Source: Bombiscardovia apis (lineage in GTDB: Bacteria; Actinomycetota; Actinomycetes; Actinomycetales; Bifidobacteriaceae). Taken from it: 64,000 nt of DNA. The notes beneath the pieces were generated by a model. It was not told the DNA's origin, did no database searches, and saw only the letters and a list, made by a program, of their open reading frames with translations. Where the stretch lies: NCBI RefSeq assembly GCF_033095945.1, contig NZ_AP026800.1, forward strand, positions 1,364,001-1,428,000, read 5' to 3'. Shown piece by piece: positions 39,690 through 49,160 of this stretch (the stretch's first letter is position 1; every line of letters begins with the position of its first letter). The position numbers were made by a program, and so were the translations under genes.

Positions 39690-42479
39690 ATGAGTGCAGC
39701 GCATGTAGGACCAAGCACTATGGAGAAGTCAGCCATATCGGTGTTGGTAGATGATTTAAAACACTGGCTGCGCTCTCACATGCTGGCAGTATCCACCACA
39801 CTCACCCTTATAGTGGTCAATCTTATAGTGTGGCTTGTCTACGCCCTCCTGAGAGTGCCTAAGGCACGCAGGACAGGCCAGCCACTCTCTGACTTTCTCA
39901 GCCATTCGAGCTCTACCCTACAGCACGGCGGGGCTCGCCAGCCGGGATTAATTGAGCAGTTTATCAAACTCCTCATATCGCTTTTCATCACTGTTGGCCC
40001 CTTACAGCTCATCGCAGATTCTGCTCTGGTTCTGCTCATTTTGTGCATTGCCGAACCTCGCTTGGGCCGCAGGCGTACGATTGAGGCCTCGCTCATCTCT
40101 GCTATTGGTGGCGCGGCAGCAGGCCTACTCATTTGCTTTGGCATCCACCAATTACAGTCACATTGGACTTGGTTCATGCGTGTACCCATGTCATTGAACC
40201 CTGTCGTCTTAGTCGTGGGTGCTTTGACGGCGGCAGGATCTTTCAGTAATCTCTTGTGGCGTCGGCGCATCAATTTAATCGGCTACACTTCGCTGATTTT
40301 ACTGGTGCTCTACACCGGAAATCCGGGCAACTACTGCGCATTGGCGGCGGCCCTGATCGGCCAGCTTGTAGGACGCATCTGGCATGGCCCCATAACCGAC
40401 CGCGCTCTAGCAGGGCGACGCTCCTCTTACGAAACTCGCCACCTGCTCGGAGCTATCTCAACTGTGCTTGCACTGGGGCCGCTCGTCACCGCCTCGTCTA
40501 AGGTTAAGGCCGGCGTTTTCACACCTCTGGGCATGTTTATGGGACCTGGCCCTGCTGGCACAGACCACCTCTCATCCTGCCTCAAAACGAACACAGCAGC
40601 CTCTTGCTACGCCCAATACGGTCTCACCCGACCAGTATCTGCCACAACCTTCATTAGCCTGCTAGTACCCACCGCGGTAATGCTTGCCGTTTCTTGGGGC
40701 ATTTACCACGGCCGCCGAGTAGCAGCTATGACCAGCATGGTCCTCAACGGCTTAACCGTAGTGCTCGCTCTGGTTTACTACCTGCTCGTGCCTATCACTC
40801 TAGGCGAAGGATTGGCGAAAGCAGTGCGCCACGGAGCTATCCCCTCCTTGCTCGTCATCGCCCTACCACCGCTCATTTTTGCCTACTGCATTGGCCACTA
40901 CCTACGCTACTTCCCAGTTCGCACGAAGCCCAGCCGTCTACGCATCGGTTCACTGGTCATCGTGATTGGCTGGTTTGCCACAGCGGCTTTCTATCTTTTC
41001 TGCGTCACACTCTCCCCCGGTTCTTTCAAACCGCAGCCTACCTTTAACATGGCACTTGCTGAGCTACCCACCCGCTATCTGACCAACGGTGTAGCCAACC
41101 GCTTTAGGCCTCGTTTTAGCGCCCGTACTTTTACCGGCTTGGTCATCAATAATTCGGTTGGTTTCATTTTCTGGTTCATAGTTCTCATAGTGCTCCTGTC
41201 ATGGATGCGCAGCTCGGTCTTACAAAACGAAGACGAGCGTCTCAAGGCCAACGCTTTGGTCGAAACCGGCGGCGAATCCATGACCTTCATGACTACTTGG
41301 GAAGGCAACAACTACTGGTTCTCTTCCACCGGCCACTCCGCCATCGCTTACCGGGTTCTCCACGGCATTGCACTAACGACTACAGGCCCCTTCGGCGATC
41401 CAGACGAATACATATCTGACCTCCACGAATTCTGGCACTACTGCACCGAGCATTCCTGGTCGCCAGTCTTCTATTCCGTACATAAGCCCCAGCGAGACGA
41501 ATTGGTAGCCCACGGTTGGACTTCACTCGAAGTGGGCTCCGAAATGGTGGTAACCCCCTCAACTTGGGAGACGCGCGGCAAGAAGTGGCAAGACATTCGC
41601 ACAGCCATCAACAAGGCCAAGAAGAGCAACTACCACGACGAGCTCTCCACCTTTAACGATGCCCCTTGGGATGTGCAATCCCAGATTGTGGCTATCTCTG
41701 AGCAGTGGGCCGAGCTAAAGGCCCTGCCTGAGATGAAGTTCACCTTAGGTGGCTTAGATGAGCTGCGCGACCCGCGTGTGGCCCTCTTATATGCCATTGA
41801 TGCCGAGGGCACAGTCTTGGGTGTTACCTCTTGGATGCCCACCTATCGCGAAGGCAAAGTCGTGGGGTGGACCCTCGACTTTATGCGTCATCGCACCGAC
41901 GCTCCAAACGGCATTATGGAATTCCTTATTGCCCGTATGGCCGAGCGCTTACGCGACGAGGGCGAGGTTGAATTCATGAGTCTATCTGCCGCTCCCCTAG
42001 CAGGCATGAACCCAGAGCGCGACAACCAGGGCGAAACCACTCCGCAAATCTTGCAGCACGCCCTCCAGCTAGTGGCTGATTTGATGGAACCCGCTTACGG
42101 TTTCAAGTCGCTCTTCTTCTTCAAAAAGAAGTTCCAGCCCAGCGAGCACCCGGTCTATATCTGCTATCCAGACCCTGCCCAACTAGTCCAGATTGGTTTG
42201 GCCGTAGTCCAGGCCTACTTGCCTGATTTGAAGGCTTCTCAAGCCTTAGATGCCCTCAAATCACTGCGCCCCGCCAAGAGTGAGAAAGATAATGCTGACA
42301 GCACAAACCACACCAGTGAAAAGAACAAAGCAAAAGAAGCCAGCGCTGACAAGGCAAATGGCAGCACTGCCACAGCCGAGCCCAGCCCAATGATCGCTGC
42401 AGCAGATGCTCAGAAGCAGCCTGCGGACTTGCCCGCAGCACAGGCAGCAGCTAGCACTGAAACGAGCGAAACGAACTAG
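39690..42479 (+). CDS. membrane DUF2156 aminoacyl-lipid synthase (MprF/LysX-like)
   Basis: An integral membrane aminoacyltransferase that should move an amino acid from tRNA to a membrane lipid. The 929 residues start with a cytoplasmic stretch, then about 10 membrane segments (about 28-515), and a cytoplasmic C-terminal DUF2156 dual-GNAT domain (about 525-850: GGESMTFMTTWEGNNYWFS, GVTSWMPTYREGKVVGWTLDF, FMRHRTDAPNGIMEFLI). The last 80 residues are Ala/Lys/Glu-rich. The amino acid could be Lys, Ala or other. Paired with the esterase upstream. Confidence 0.85.
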   Translation: MSAAHVGPSTMEKSAISVLVDDLKHWLRSHMLAVSTTLTLIVVNLIVWLVYALLRVPKARRTGQPLSDFLSHSSSTLQHGGARQPGLIEQFIKLLISLFITVGPLQLIADSALVLLILCIAEPRLGRRRTIEASLISAIGGAAAGLLICFGIHQLQSHWTWFMRVPMSLNPVVLVVGALTAAGSFSNLLWRRRINLIGYTSLILLVLYTGNPGNYCALAAALIGQLVGRIWHGPITDRALAGRRSSYETRHLLGAISTVLALGPLVTASSKVKAGVFTPLGMFMGPGPAGTDHLSSCLKTNTAASCYAQYGLTRPVSATTFISLLVPTAVMLAVSWGIYHGRRVAAMTSMVLNGLTVVLALVYYLLVPITLGEGLAKAVRHGAIPSLLVIALPPLIFAYCIGHYLRYFPVRTKPSRLRIGSLVIVIGWFATAAFYLFCVTLSPGSFKPQPTFNMALAELPTRYLTNGVANRFRPRFSARTFTGLVINNSVGFIFWFIVLIVLLSWMRSSVLQNEDERLKANALVETGGESMTFMTTWEGNNYWFSSTGHSAIAYRVLHGIALTTTGPFGDPDEYISDLHEFWHYCTEHSWSPVFYSVHKPQRDELVAHGWTSLEVGSEMVVTPSTWETRGKKWQDIRTAINKAKKSNYHDELSTFNDAPWDVQSQIVAISEQWAELKALPEMKFTLGGLDELRDPRVALLYAIDAEGTVLGVTSWMPTYREGKVVGWTLDFMRHRTDAPNGIMEFLIARMAERLRDEGEVEFMSLSAAPLAGMNPERDNQGETTPQILQHALQLVADLMEPAYGFKSLFFFKKKFQPSEHPVYICYPDPAQLVQIGLAVVQAYLPDLKASQALDALKSLRPAKSEKDNADSTNHTSEKNKAKEASADKANGSTATAEPSPMIAAADAQKQPADLPAAQAAASTETSETN

Positions 42480-42486
42480 GACTTAG

Positions 42487-42519
42487 GCTGAGCAGCTTGA
42501 GATCGCTCAGCTGCTCAGC
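42487..42519. terminator. hairpin between convergent genes
   Basis: A perfect 11-bp stem (GCTGAGCAGCT with AGCTGCTCAGC) around an 11-nt loop lies between the DUF2156 and zur stops. There is no U-run on either strand, so it is a hairpin-type terminator at best. Confidence 0.6.
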
Positions 42520-42543
42520 AGGTTAGGCAACTAGGAAAAGGCC

Positions 42544-42945
42544 TTAACGGGCATCTTGCTGACAGTCAGGGCACAGTCCGTATACTTCAAGCGTATGAGA
42601 AGATACGGTGAACCCTTGCGCTGCTGCTACAGAGCGCAGCCAATCCTCGTGAGGTGGTTGAATTTCAACGGTTTTACCACATGCTTCACATACTAAATGG
42701 TGGTGATGGCGACGCTGGGCCGCGCACAGCCGATACAGCTGGGTGCCCTTGTGCTCGATAGTGTCAACGGACCCGCTTTGTGAAAGCGAGCTGAGCTGGC
42801 GATACACGGTTGCCAAACCCACATGCTCGCCTGCTTGATCAAGTAATTCGTGTAATTCTTGGGCGGAGACGAATTCACGCTGGCCGCGTAAGACGCGACG
42901 CACGGCCTCTTTCTGTCTGGTCTGGCGCAAGCTTCGATCTGTCAT
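42544..42945 (-). CDS. zur: Fur-family regulator, Zur/FurB type
   Basis: A metal-dependent repressor, most like actinobacterial Zur. The 133 residues have the winged helix (SAQELHELLDQAGEHVGLATVYRQLSSL), the RRHHHHLVC metal stretch, and two CxxC pairs (CEAC and CPDC) that hold the structural zinc. The SHTLEVYGLCPDC end is characteristic of Zur/FurB rather than the iron Fur. Its likely target box is at 38148-38170. Length is normal. Confidence 0.85.
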   Translation of the reverse strand: MTDRSLRQTRQKEAVRRVLRGQREFVSAQELHELLDQAGEHVGLATVYRQLSSLSQSGSVDTIEHKGTQLYRLCAAQRRHHHHLVCEACGKTVEIQPPHEDWLRSVAAAQGFTVSSHTLEVYGLCPDCQQDAR

Positions 42946-43146
42946 GGTCTCCTCCGCGAAGTCGCTAGTATATGTTTGAGCAGTAGAACTGCCTTTGCAA
43001 GCTTAGCGTACACACCGGTCGCCTCGCTAGAGCTCTCCCACACTGTGCCCTCAGCACAGCAGAGCAGCATGATTCTTGAGCCTATTTTATGGAGATGACG
43101 CGCCACCGGCCATCATGTACCCGCATTGGTTAGAATATAAGAGTTC

Positions 43147-43223
43147 GGCCCCGTAGCTCAGCTGGATAGAGCGACTGACTTCTAATCTGTAGGTCGCCGG
43201 TTCGAGTCCGGCCGGGGTCACCA
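43147..43223 (+). tRNA. tRNA-Arg (TCT anticodon)
   Basis: A complete cloverleaf: acceptor GGCCCCG / CGGGGTC, D arm GCTC...GAGC, anticodon loop CTTCTAA (TCT), T arm GCCGG TTCGAGT CCGGC, encoded CCA end at 43221-43223. The anticodon stem ACTGA / TCTGT has a T-T mismatch at its middle pair; TCAGT (an A at 43188) would pair perfectly. It decodes AGA. A terminator follows directly. Confidence 0.95.
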
Positions 43224-43228
43224 ACAAG

Positions 43229-43262
43229 CCCCCTACTCCCATACCGAGAGTAGGGGTTTCTT
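43229..43262 (+). terminator. intrinsic terminator of tRNA-Arg
   Basis: CCCCTACTC and GAGTAGGGG form a 9-bp stem around a 9-nt loop, followed by TTTCTT, 6 bp after the tRNA CCA end. Confidence 0.88.
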
Positions 43263-43386
43263 GTAAGCGCCCGGTGTTCCCTAAAACCGGAGCTTGTGTG
43301 GCATTTGTGTGCCATAGGGCTTCAAAATCCAATATTGCAAATGAGGTTCCGTAGCACATGCACGGATGCTTGCACTAACTCGATAG

Positions 43387-43656
43387 TTACCGGTACTTCT
43401 CTTGCATTCTCCAATAGTCAAGCTCGCTACCTCCCACCCGAATAGACGCAATGTCAGCCTTTACTTCGTCTTTCTGTGCTTGCAGCTGACGGCGTTCTGC
43501 CCTAGTCAAGGTTGGGTCTTGCAGTTGGTCTATGAGGGCGTTCTTGCGCTGTTCGAGCAGGGTCTTAATGCGTAAATGCCGCTCAGTGGTTTGGTCATAT
43601 TGCTCAGCGGATGAGTGACGCATCACTACATCGGTTGGATCATCGTAGTTGGTCAT
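43387..43656 (-). CDS. small coiled-coil hypothetical protein
   Basis: Not recognised. The 89 residues are strongly charged and helical with a likely coiled coil (TERHLRIKTLLEQRKNALIDQL, then LTRAERRQLQAQKDEVKADIASI). No signal or membrane segment. It is an orphan on the minus strand between tRNA-Arg and the MFS gene. The ribosome-binding site is weak, so confidence is moderate. Confidence 0.5.
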   Translation of the reverse strand: MTNYDDPTDVVMRHSSAEQYDQTTERHLRIKTLLEQRKNALIDQLQDPTLTRAERRQLQAQKDEVKADIASIRVGGSELDYWRMQEKYR

Positions 43657-43832
43657 TGGGGCGAGAATAGCAAGCCAAAGCCGCGCCCAAACTCCTATCC
43701 GCTGGCGGCAGACCTGCCCTCAGCGAACACCTCTGCCCAAGGCAGAAAACCACTCACCCCGAGCTCTCACAAAGCAACATCCAAAGCTTTACGAAAATTC
43801 AAGAAACGGCTTTCCTACGCTTTACACTGCCC

Positions 43833-45080
43833 CTACTGGGCCACGTACCGCGCCTCCACCCAAGGCTGAAATCGCAAGACAATCAAGAGCACCGCAGTCA
43901 CTACAGCAATAGCTGCCATTCCACCAAAGCTCACTAGCAGAGGGCTACTGTTTGTTATGCCAGCCACTAATTGGAAAACCCAAGTTGAAGCAGTGAATCC
44001 TAAGCTGGTCATGGCCGAGAAGATGCCCATGACCAACGGGTAGTGTTTACGCTCGGCCAAGTTTGAGAGCAAGTATGGGCAGGTCGCCATATTGATGGCA
44101 CTGCCCGAGCCCACTAAGAAAGCAGCTAAGCACACCAGCGGGAAAGCCTTGGTGAAGAGGAAGATGCACGCGCCAGCCGCCATCAGTATGAAAGCGAAGG
44201 GAATAGTGAAGGAGCGCAGACTCGAACGCAGGCGGTTAATAGAAAACCCAATCACCACCGACGATCCCGTGTTAAACATCAGAGCAAAGCCCGCAGCATC
44301 GGTGCCTCCCAAGCGATATTGGGAGATATAAACTGAAAGCTTGTTGTAAAGAATGGCAATCAGAAAAATACTGAAAAAGCCAAGGAGAATGCACACTACG
44401 ATAGCGGCATTGCTCTGACGGGCTCTCCCCTGCTCTGACGGAGACTGCCCATCTTGAGCACTGACCTGCTTGCTGGGCTCCTCGCTAAAGACCTCGTCTG
44501 GGTCAGCCGCCTTGACATAAGGCACAAAGCAGGCCACGAGGATCACGCCCAGTAGAGCTAGAGCATAGAGCCAGTAGTTGCGCACCCAACCGCCGGTTGC
44601 CAACATGCCGCCCGCAGCCAAAATGACCATCGCCGAGCCGTCTTGCATAGCCAAGACCTTGCCCATGAGCCCCGAGAGCTGAGGACCGCGGAAAAAGCGA
44701 GCCGACAGACTGGGCAGAACCGTGGTCAGCATACCAGCGCCAAAGCCAGTAATGACAGCAAAAACAAGCAGCTGGTGGACGCTGGAATGGAAAGCTATGG
44801 GCATAAGGCCACCAAAGGCAATGCAGCAGCACGAAACAAGCCCCACAACTTTGAAGGTGAGCCATTCCATGAGCTTGCCCACAAGCAGAGCAGAAACTAC
44901 TGCTGCCGTGGCTCCAATCGTGGCAATCGACTCTACCGTTGCTGGATTGTCGTGAGGAAAAGCGGCTTGAATAGCCGCGACTGAAGGCGAAATAATCGAA
45001 TCAAACCGCGAAAGCATGGCCAAGGTGAAAATGCCTACCAAAATGCCCGCATTGCGCTTAGTAAACACCGAAGCTGCCAT
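43833..45080 (-). CDS. MFS transporter
   Basis: A 415-residue major-facilitator protein with about 12 membrane segments. The N-terminal TLAMLSRFDSIISPSVAAIQAAF and GFGAGMLTTVLPSLSARFF blocks resemble the drug or sugar exporter branch. A charged loop of about 40 residues, rich in Ser, Glu and Gln, joins the two halves. Substrate unknown. It is separated by 140 bp from the next permease and is probably transcribed alone. Confidence 0.8.
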   Translation of the reverse strand: MAASVFTKRNAGILVGIFTLAMLSRFDSIISPSVAAIQAAFPHDNPATVESIATIGATAAVVSALLVGKLMEWLTFKVVGLVSCCCIAFGGLMPIAFHSSVHQLLVFAVITGFGAGMLTTVLPSLSARFFRGPQLSGLMGKVLAMQDGSAMVILAAGGMLATGGWVRNYWLYALALLGVILVACFVPYVKAADPDEVFSEEPSKQVSAQDGQSPSEQGRARQSNAAIVVCILLGFFSIFLIAILYNKLSVYISQYRLGGTDAAGFALMFNTGSSVVIGFSINRLRSSLRSFTIPFAFILMAAGACIFLFTKAFPLVCLAAFLVGSGSAINMATCPYLLSNLAERKHYPLVMGIFSAMTSLGFTASTWVFQLVAGITNSSPLLVSFGGMAAIAVVTAVLLIVLRFQPWVEARYVAQ

Positions 45081-45221
45081 CTCTTAACTCCCGTCATAGC
45101 CTTGCGGACACGCACCACCTACTATGTGAAGTATAGGAAGTTTTGAAAGCGAAACCCAGGCAACATTGCACGAAAAGCGAACGATGTGCGAAAGCTCACA
45201 TCTGCCGCAAACCGGCCGGGA

Positions 45222-46400
45222 TTATTCAATTACAAAGGCCAGAATCAACAAGACAGCCAAGAAAATCACATTCCAGAGCGTATAGACCTTCAGGTAGTGG
45301 CCCTTGCTCTCGGGATACTTCTTGACCACCGCCTTGTAGGAAATAAGCGAAGCCATAGAAGCGATAAGCGTGCCCAGTCCGCCCAGGTTAGTGCCCACAA
45401 TAATCTGGCGCCAAGAGCTCGAAAAGCCCGAAACCAGTAAGGAAGTGGGCACATTGCTAATGACCTGACTAGTAATGACTGAAGTAAGCAAAGGATAGGA
45501 GCCAACCAGGCCGGAAACGAGATGGTAGAACTGAGGAATGCGGCGGGCATTGCCAATGAAAATGAAGAAGGCCACGAAGGTAAGGAGGAGACCCCAATCT
45601 ACTTGGCTGAAAACGTGGCGGTCGCACAGGAGGAAACCTATAGCCACAATCGCAATCATAAGCCACTGCGGTAAGAGGCCGCCCACGCCTAGCAGACAAA
45701 CCACGAACAGGGCGCTATAAACTGCTATACGCCAGCCCTCACACGGCCCCATCTGCACTTGCGGGTGAATCTTATCGGGCTGAGGAGAGAACACGGACTC
45801 TTCGATGGCGTTCGCCTGCAAATCACCTAAACCGGCGGCCCCATCCTTGCCAAACGCCAGCCAGATTACCGCTATCAGCATGAGGGCCGAAGCTAGCGTA
45901 TAGGGCCCCATGATGGCCATGAATTCGCCAGTTGACATGAGCGAACAGGCTTTGAGATAGAGGTTGTGGGCGTTGCCGACGGGAGTGAGCATAGAGCCGA
46001 GATTGGCGCCCAAAGTCATGAGTGTGGCAACTAAAAAGGTGCGCTCTTGCAAGCCAGCCATAATTAAGACGGCGATAGCGAAGGGGATAAAGGTTACGAG
46101 AGCTACATCATTGGTGATGAGCATGCTTGAAAAGAAGGGCAGGGCAGTCAACACCAGGACGAGGCCACGCACCGTGTGGACGCGCGAAAGCAGGCTAGAG
46201 CCGATTTTATGGAAGACGCCGATGCGTTGGAAACCGCAGACCACCACCATGAGTGAGCCCAGCTGAGCCAAGGTGTTGTAGTGAATATAACTAAGATAAG
46301 CCTTATCTGGGTGCACGAAAAAGCAAGAGATGAGGGCAATAGCTGAAGCGATTACGAGTACGGTTTCGCTCTTGAGAACCCTCAAGGCCCACTGTTTCAT
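45222..46400 (-). CDS. ArsB/NhaD-superfamily anion permease
   Basis: A polytopic carrier of the ion-transporter (citrate/ArsB/SLC13) superfamily. ATG 46400 (MKQWALRVLKS) lies about 8 bp after GGAGG, giving 392 residues and about 11 membrane segments. SSMLITNDVALVTFIPFAI is the helix-turn motif of the superfamily, repeated in SQVISNVPTSLLVSGFSS in the second half. The substrate (arsenite, dicarboxylate, or other) cannot be told, and no ars genes lie nearby. Confidence 0.78.
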   Translation of the reverse strand: MKQWALRVLKSETVLVIASAIALISCFFVHPDKAYLSYIHYNTLAQLGSLMVVVCGFQRIGVFHKIGSSLLSRVHTVRGLVLVLTALPFFSSMLITNDVALVTFIPFAIAVLIMAGLQERTFLVATLMTLGANLGSMLTPVGNAHNLYLKACSLMSTGEFMAIMGPYTLASALMLIAVIWLAFGKDGAAGLGDLQANAIEESVFSPQPDKIHPQVQMGPCEGWRIAVYSALFVVCLLGVGGLLPQWLMIAIVAIGFLLCDRHVFSQVDWGLLLTFVAFFIFIGNARRIPQFYHLVSGLVGSYPLLTSVITSQVISNVPTSLLVSGFSSSWRQIIVGTNLGGLGTLIASMASLISYKAVVKKYPESKGHYLKVYTLWNVIFLAVLLILAFVIE

Positions 46401-46559
46401 TCCCGCCTCCGAACCGTAATACCGCACTCAAGTTTACGCTTACTGCGGAGTTCGCCCCGCCAGAAGGAGCAGGAAATTGTGAAAGAAGCCGGATTTGCAT
46501 AGTTGACTAAGTCAATTTTATTCGGTCAGACCGCGCTGCAACAAATACGCATCAAGAAA

Positions 46560-46596
46560 AGGCTTTCGAAACGGCAGTTAACCGCTTCGAAAGCCT
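46560..46596 (-). terminator. terminator after the nucleoside operon
   Basis: AGGCTTTCGAA and TTCGAAAGCCT form an 11-bp stem with an inner CGG/CCG pair block, followed on the minus strand by TTTTCTTG. It follows the MFS stop at 46645 by about 50 bp. Confidence 0.82.
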
Positions 46597-46644
46597 CTAT
46601 TTACAACGCATTCGTAGTATTTACGACTCTCGCAATTCGCAGAC

Positions 46645-48057
46645 TCAGTTATCTTCGTGCTGAGGAATCAGCAGAGAAGCTAAGTAGGCCAAAGCTAGCA
46701 GGACCACAGCGCCAATCATAGTTGCCATATAGCCGCTGCTGCCGTTGCTGTCAGACGTGAAGGCGTTCATGAAAGCGTATAGCACTGCGTATGACAGGCC
46801 AGCGCCAAGGTTGAAAGCGCCAGCGTTAAGTCCGGGCAGGTAGCCGGTGTTGTCAGCCGGAGAAAGCACGATACCCAAGCCGTTGAGCATGATATTAACC
46901 GTGCCCGCGTAAGAAATGCCCAACACTACGGAGAGCACCACAAGGGCCCACACGCTCGGTGCCTTGCTCACATAAATGCCAAACAAGAGGCCAATGACGG
47001 TCACCACTAAGCCAGCACGTAAGACCGCACGATAACCGAACTTGGAAGCCAGCATGCCGGCGACGGGGCCGAAAGCTAGACCGACTAGAGCGTACGGGGT
47101 CAGCGTTGCGAAAGAGACCACGCTGGCAGACATGCCCGCGCCAAACTTCGCATCTTGAGCAATCGCCGGGACGATGCCGTTCATGATGGCAAACACGCCG
47201 GTCATGGTGAGCAGGGTCGTAAGGAGCAGGCCCCAAGTGCGGCGCTGCTTCAAATAGTGGGTCGTCACCATAGGCGCCTTGGAGCGGTTCTCAATTTGCC
47301 AGAAGGCCACAAAGAAGGCCGCTGCTACGGCGATTTCGATAATAACCATCAGCCAGTTCGCCTCGGCTAGCTTTTCAATCTCGTTGATAGCTAGGTAAGC
47401 CAGGAGGAAGGCGACGCAGAGAGTGACCACGCCGGGCCAATCCATGCGCGGAGTCTCGATAGCATGACTCTCGTCGGCGTACAAGGCCACCAAGATGACT
47501 GCGATAACGGCGATAACGACCATGAACCAGAAGACCGCACGGAAGCCGAAGGTGCCTGCAAGCCAGCCGCCCAAAATGGCGTCCACTCCCCCGATGCCGC
47601 CGTTGACCGCGGTCAGGATAGACATGAGCTTGGCATAGCGCGCTTCGTCCGTTACGCGATTGTGGAGCATAATCAGCGTCATAGGTACAACTGGTCCCGC
47701 GACGCCCTGGACCACGCGGCCTATCATCAGCATAGGCACGTTTACCGCGAGCGCGGAAATGACGCAGCCGATAGCCGTGAGCGAAAGCATGCCCAAGAGG
47801 ACCTTCTTGCGTCCAGCCAAGTCGCCTAAGCGCGGCAGGAAGAGGGAGAAAACGGCGCAGGCTGTGAAGAAGACGGTCTGAGTTAGGCCGATTTGAGCAC
47901 TGTCTGTTTTGAGCTCATTTTGCATGGTCGTCAGGGCTGGCGAGAGCATGGAAGCGTTGAGCTGGAAGGCGAAGACGGCAGCCATGAGAGCTGTCATCAG
48001 AGCCGCGATGGACTTGCCGCCCTTGTCGAGCATGGGTTTGTTAGTGCTTTCCGTCAT
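46645..48057 (-). CDS. MFS transporter, probable nucleoside permease or exporter
   Basis: A 14-segment DHA2-type major facilitator. ATG 48057 (MTESTNKPMLDK) is chosen because the upstream extension overlaps the previous gene. In 470 residues, RLGDLAGRKKVLLGML and RVVQGVAGPVVPMTL are the conserved loop and the motif C region. It begins 4 bp after the nucleoside hydrolase stop, so the two are one operon, which suggests a nucleoside or nucleobase substrate. Confidence 0.8.
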   Translation of the reverse strand: MTESTNKPMLDKGGKSIAALMTALMAAVFAFQLNASMLSPALTTMQNELKTDSAQIGLTQTVFFTACAVFSLFLPRLGDLAGRKKVLLGMLSLTAIGCVISALAVNVPMLMIGRVVQGVAGPVVPMTLIMLHNRVTDEARYAKLMSILTAVNGGIGGVDAILGGWLAGTFGFRAVFWFMVVIAVIAVILVALYADESHAIETPRMDWPGVVTLCVAFLLAYLAINEIEKLAEANWLMVIIEIAVAAAFFVAFWQIENRSKAPMVTTHYLKQRRTWGLLLTTLLTMTGVFAIMNGIVPAIAQDAKFGAGMSASVVSFATLTPYALVGLAFGPVAGMLASKFGYRAVLRAGLVVTVIGLLFGIYVSKAPSVWALVVLSVVLGISYAGTVNIMLNGLGIVLSPADNTGYLPGLNAGAFNLGAGLSYAVLYAFMNAFTSDSNGSSGYMATMIGAVVLLALAYLASLLIPQHEDN

Positions 48058-48061
48058 GATT

Positions 48062-49003
48062 TCAGCCAATCCTCTCAATAGCATCGGTGACCAAGTTCCA
48101 GAACTTGTCAAAGTCGAGCTTGGTGGCCACTTGCGTGTGGCACTCTTGCTCGCTAGGTTCGGGGCCGCGCAAATCGGCGACCGTCATGCCGAGCGTTAAA
48201 TCGCCGTGGAGCTCCACGTTGACCGGGCAGCGGCGGGTCTGCACCACGCTGGGGTCGATGAGGTAGGCCACAGTGCAAGGGTCGTGCACGGGCGGATCGT
48301 CGAAGTCTTGGTTGTCTTGGTAGGACTTGCGGAAGAAGTCCATGAGCTCGGAAACGAAGTGGGCCAAGTCTGTATCCAAGCCGTCGATGCGAGATTGCAC
48401 TTGCGGGGTGCACAGGGCCTGATGGGTCAGGTCGAGGCCCACCATCGTGACCGGCCATGCCTCATTGAAAACGATGTAGGCCGCTTCTGGGTCGACTTTG
48501 ATATTGAACTCGGCCACTGCGCTCCAGTTGCCCACGTGGTAGCCGCCGCCCATGAGCACGACTTCCTTGACGCGGTCGACGATGCGCGGCTCTAGGCGCA
48601 CGGCCATCGCGATGTTGGTCAGGGGGCCGGTGGGAACGAGCGTTATGGACTTAGGCTCGGCCGCCATAATGGTGTCAATGAGCCAGTTGACCGCGTGCCC
48701 TTCGTCGAGCGGACGCGAGGGCTGAGGCAGTTCCACACCGTCTAGTCCAGTCTCGCCATGGATGGCGGCTGCAACTTCTTGCTTGCGCACCAGAGGCCTA
48801 TCGCAGCCGGCATGCACCTCAATATCAGTGGCATGAGCTGCTTCTAGCACGGCTCGAGCGTTATATGTCACCTTCTCCAAGCTCTGATTGCCGCCTACCG
48901 TAGTCACGCCCAACAAGTCAATGTCGGGGTTCCCAACGGCTAACAAGATGGCAACAGCGTCATCATGTCCCGGGTCCGAATCCAATATAATCTTCCTAGC
49001 CAT
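48062..49003 (-). CDS. inosine-uridine preferring nucleoside hydrolase
   Basis: It splits ribonucleosides to ribose and base for salvage. The 313 residues open with the calcium-binding DSDPGHDDAVAILLA, followed by VTTVGGNQSLEKVTYNA, LVPTGPLTNIAMA, VLMGGGY, and the C-terminal HDPCTVAYLIDP with its catalytic His. All expected sites are there. The RihA/B/C specificity cannot be decided. It is first in the two-gene operon with the MFS permease. The AT-rich restriction island starts about 100 bp upstream of it. Confidence 0.92.
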   Translation of the reverse strand: MARKIILDSDPGHDDAVAILLAVGNPDIDLLGVTTVGGNQSLEKVTYNARAVLEAAHATDIEVHAGCDRPLVRKQEVAAAIHGETGLDGVELPQPSRPLDEGHAVNWLIDTIMAAEPKSITLVPTGPLTNIAMAVRLEPRIVDRVKEVVLMGGGYHVGNWSAVAEFNIKVDPEAAYIVFNEAWPVTMVGLDLTHQALCTPQVQSRIDGLDTDLAHFVSELMDFFRKSYQDNQDFDDPPVHDPCTVAYLIDPSVVQTRRCPVNVELHGDLTLGMTVADLRGPEPSEQECHTQVATKLDFDKFWNLVTDAIERIG

Positions 49004-49144
49004 TCCGGCTCACTCTCCTTAGAGATCCCGGAGCCCACCAAGCCCAACACCCGCCCAGCAAGCCCCAAACCGCCAGCAGCTGTCCGCAGCCACCCTCTCC
49101 ATTGTAGTCACCCAAACAAACTAAGCCAACCGCCAATACTCTTG

Positions 49145-49160
49145 CTTGGGAGCAGCATAA
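49145..49160 (+). repeat. short inverted repeat at hsdS N-terminal blocks
   Basis: CTTGGGAGCAG-c-ATAA at 49145-49160 matches, with one difference in 16, the complement at 52402-52417 in the active hsdS (the WEQ.K block). It is a second, shorter pair outside the 140-bp repeats. Confidence 0.6.

Noticed and set aside
43229..43262. Attachment site at the 3' end of tRNA-Arg
   Set aside because: The sequence after the tRNA is an ordinary terminator, and no integrase gene or repeated tRNA end was found nearby.
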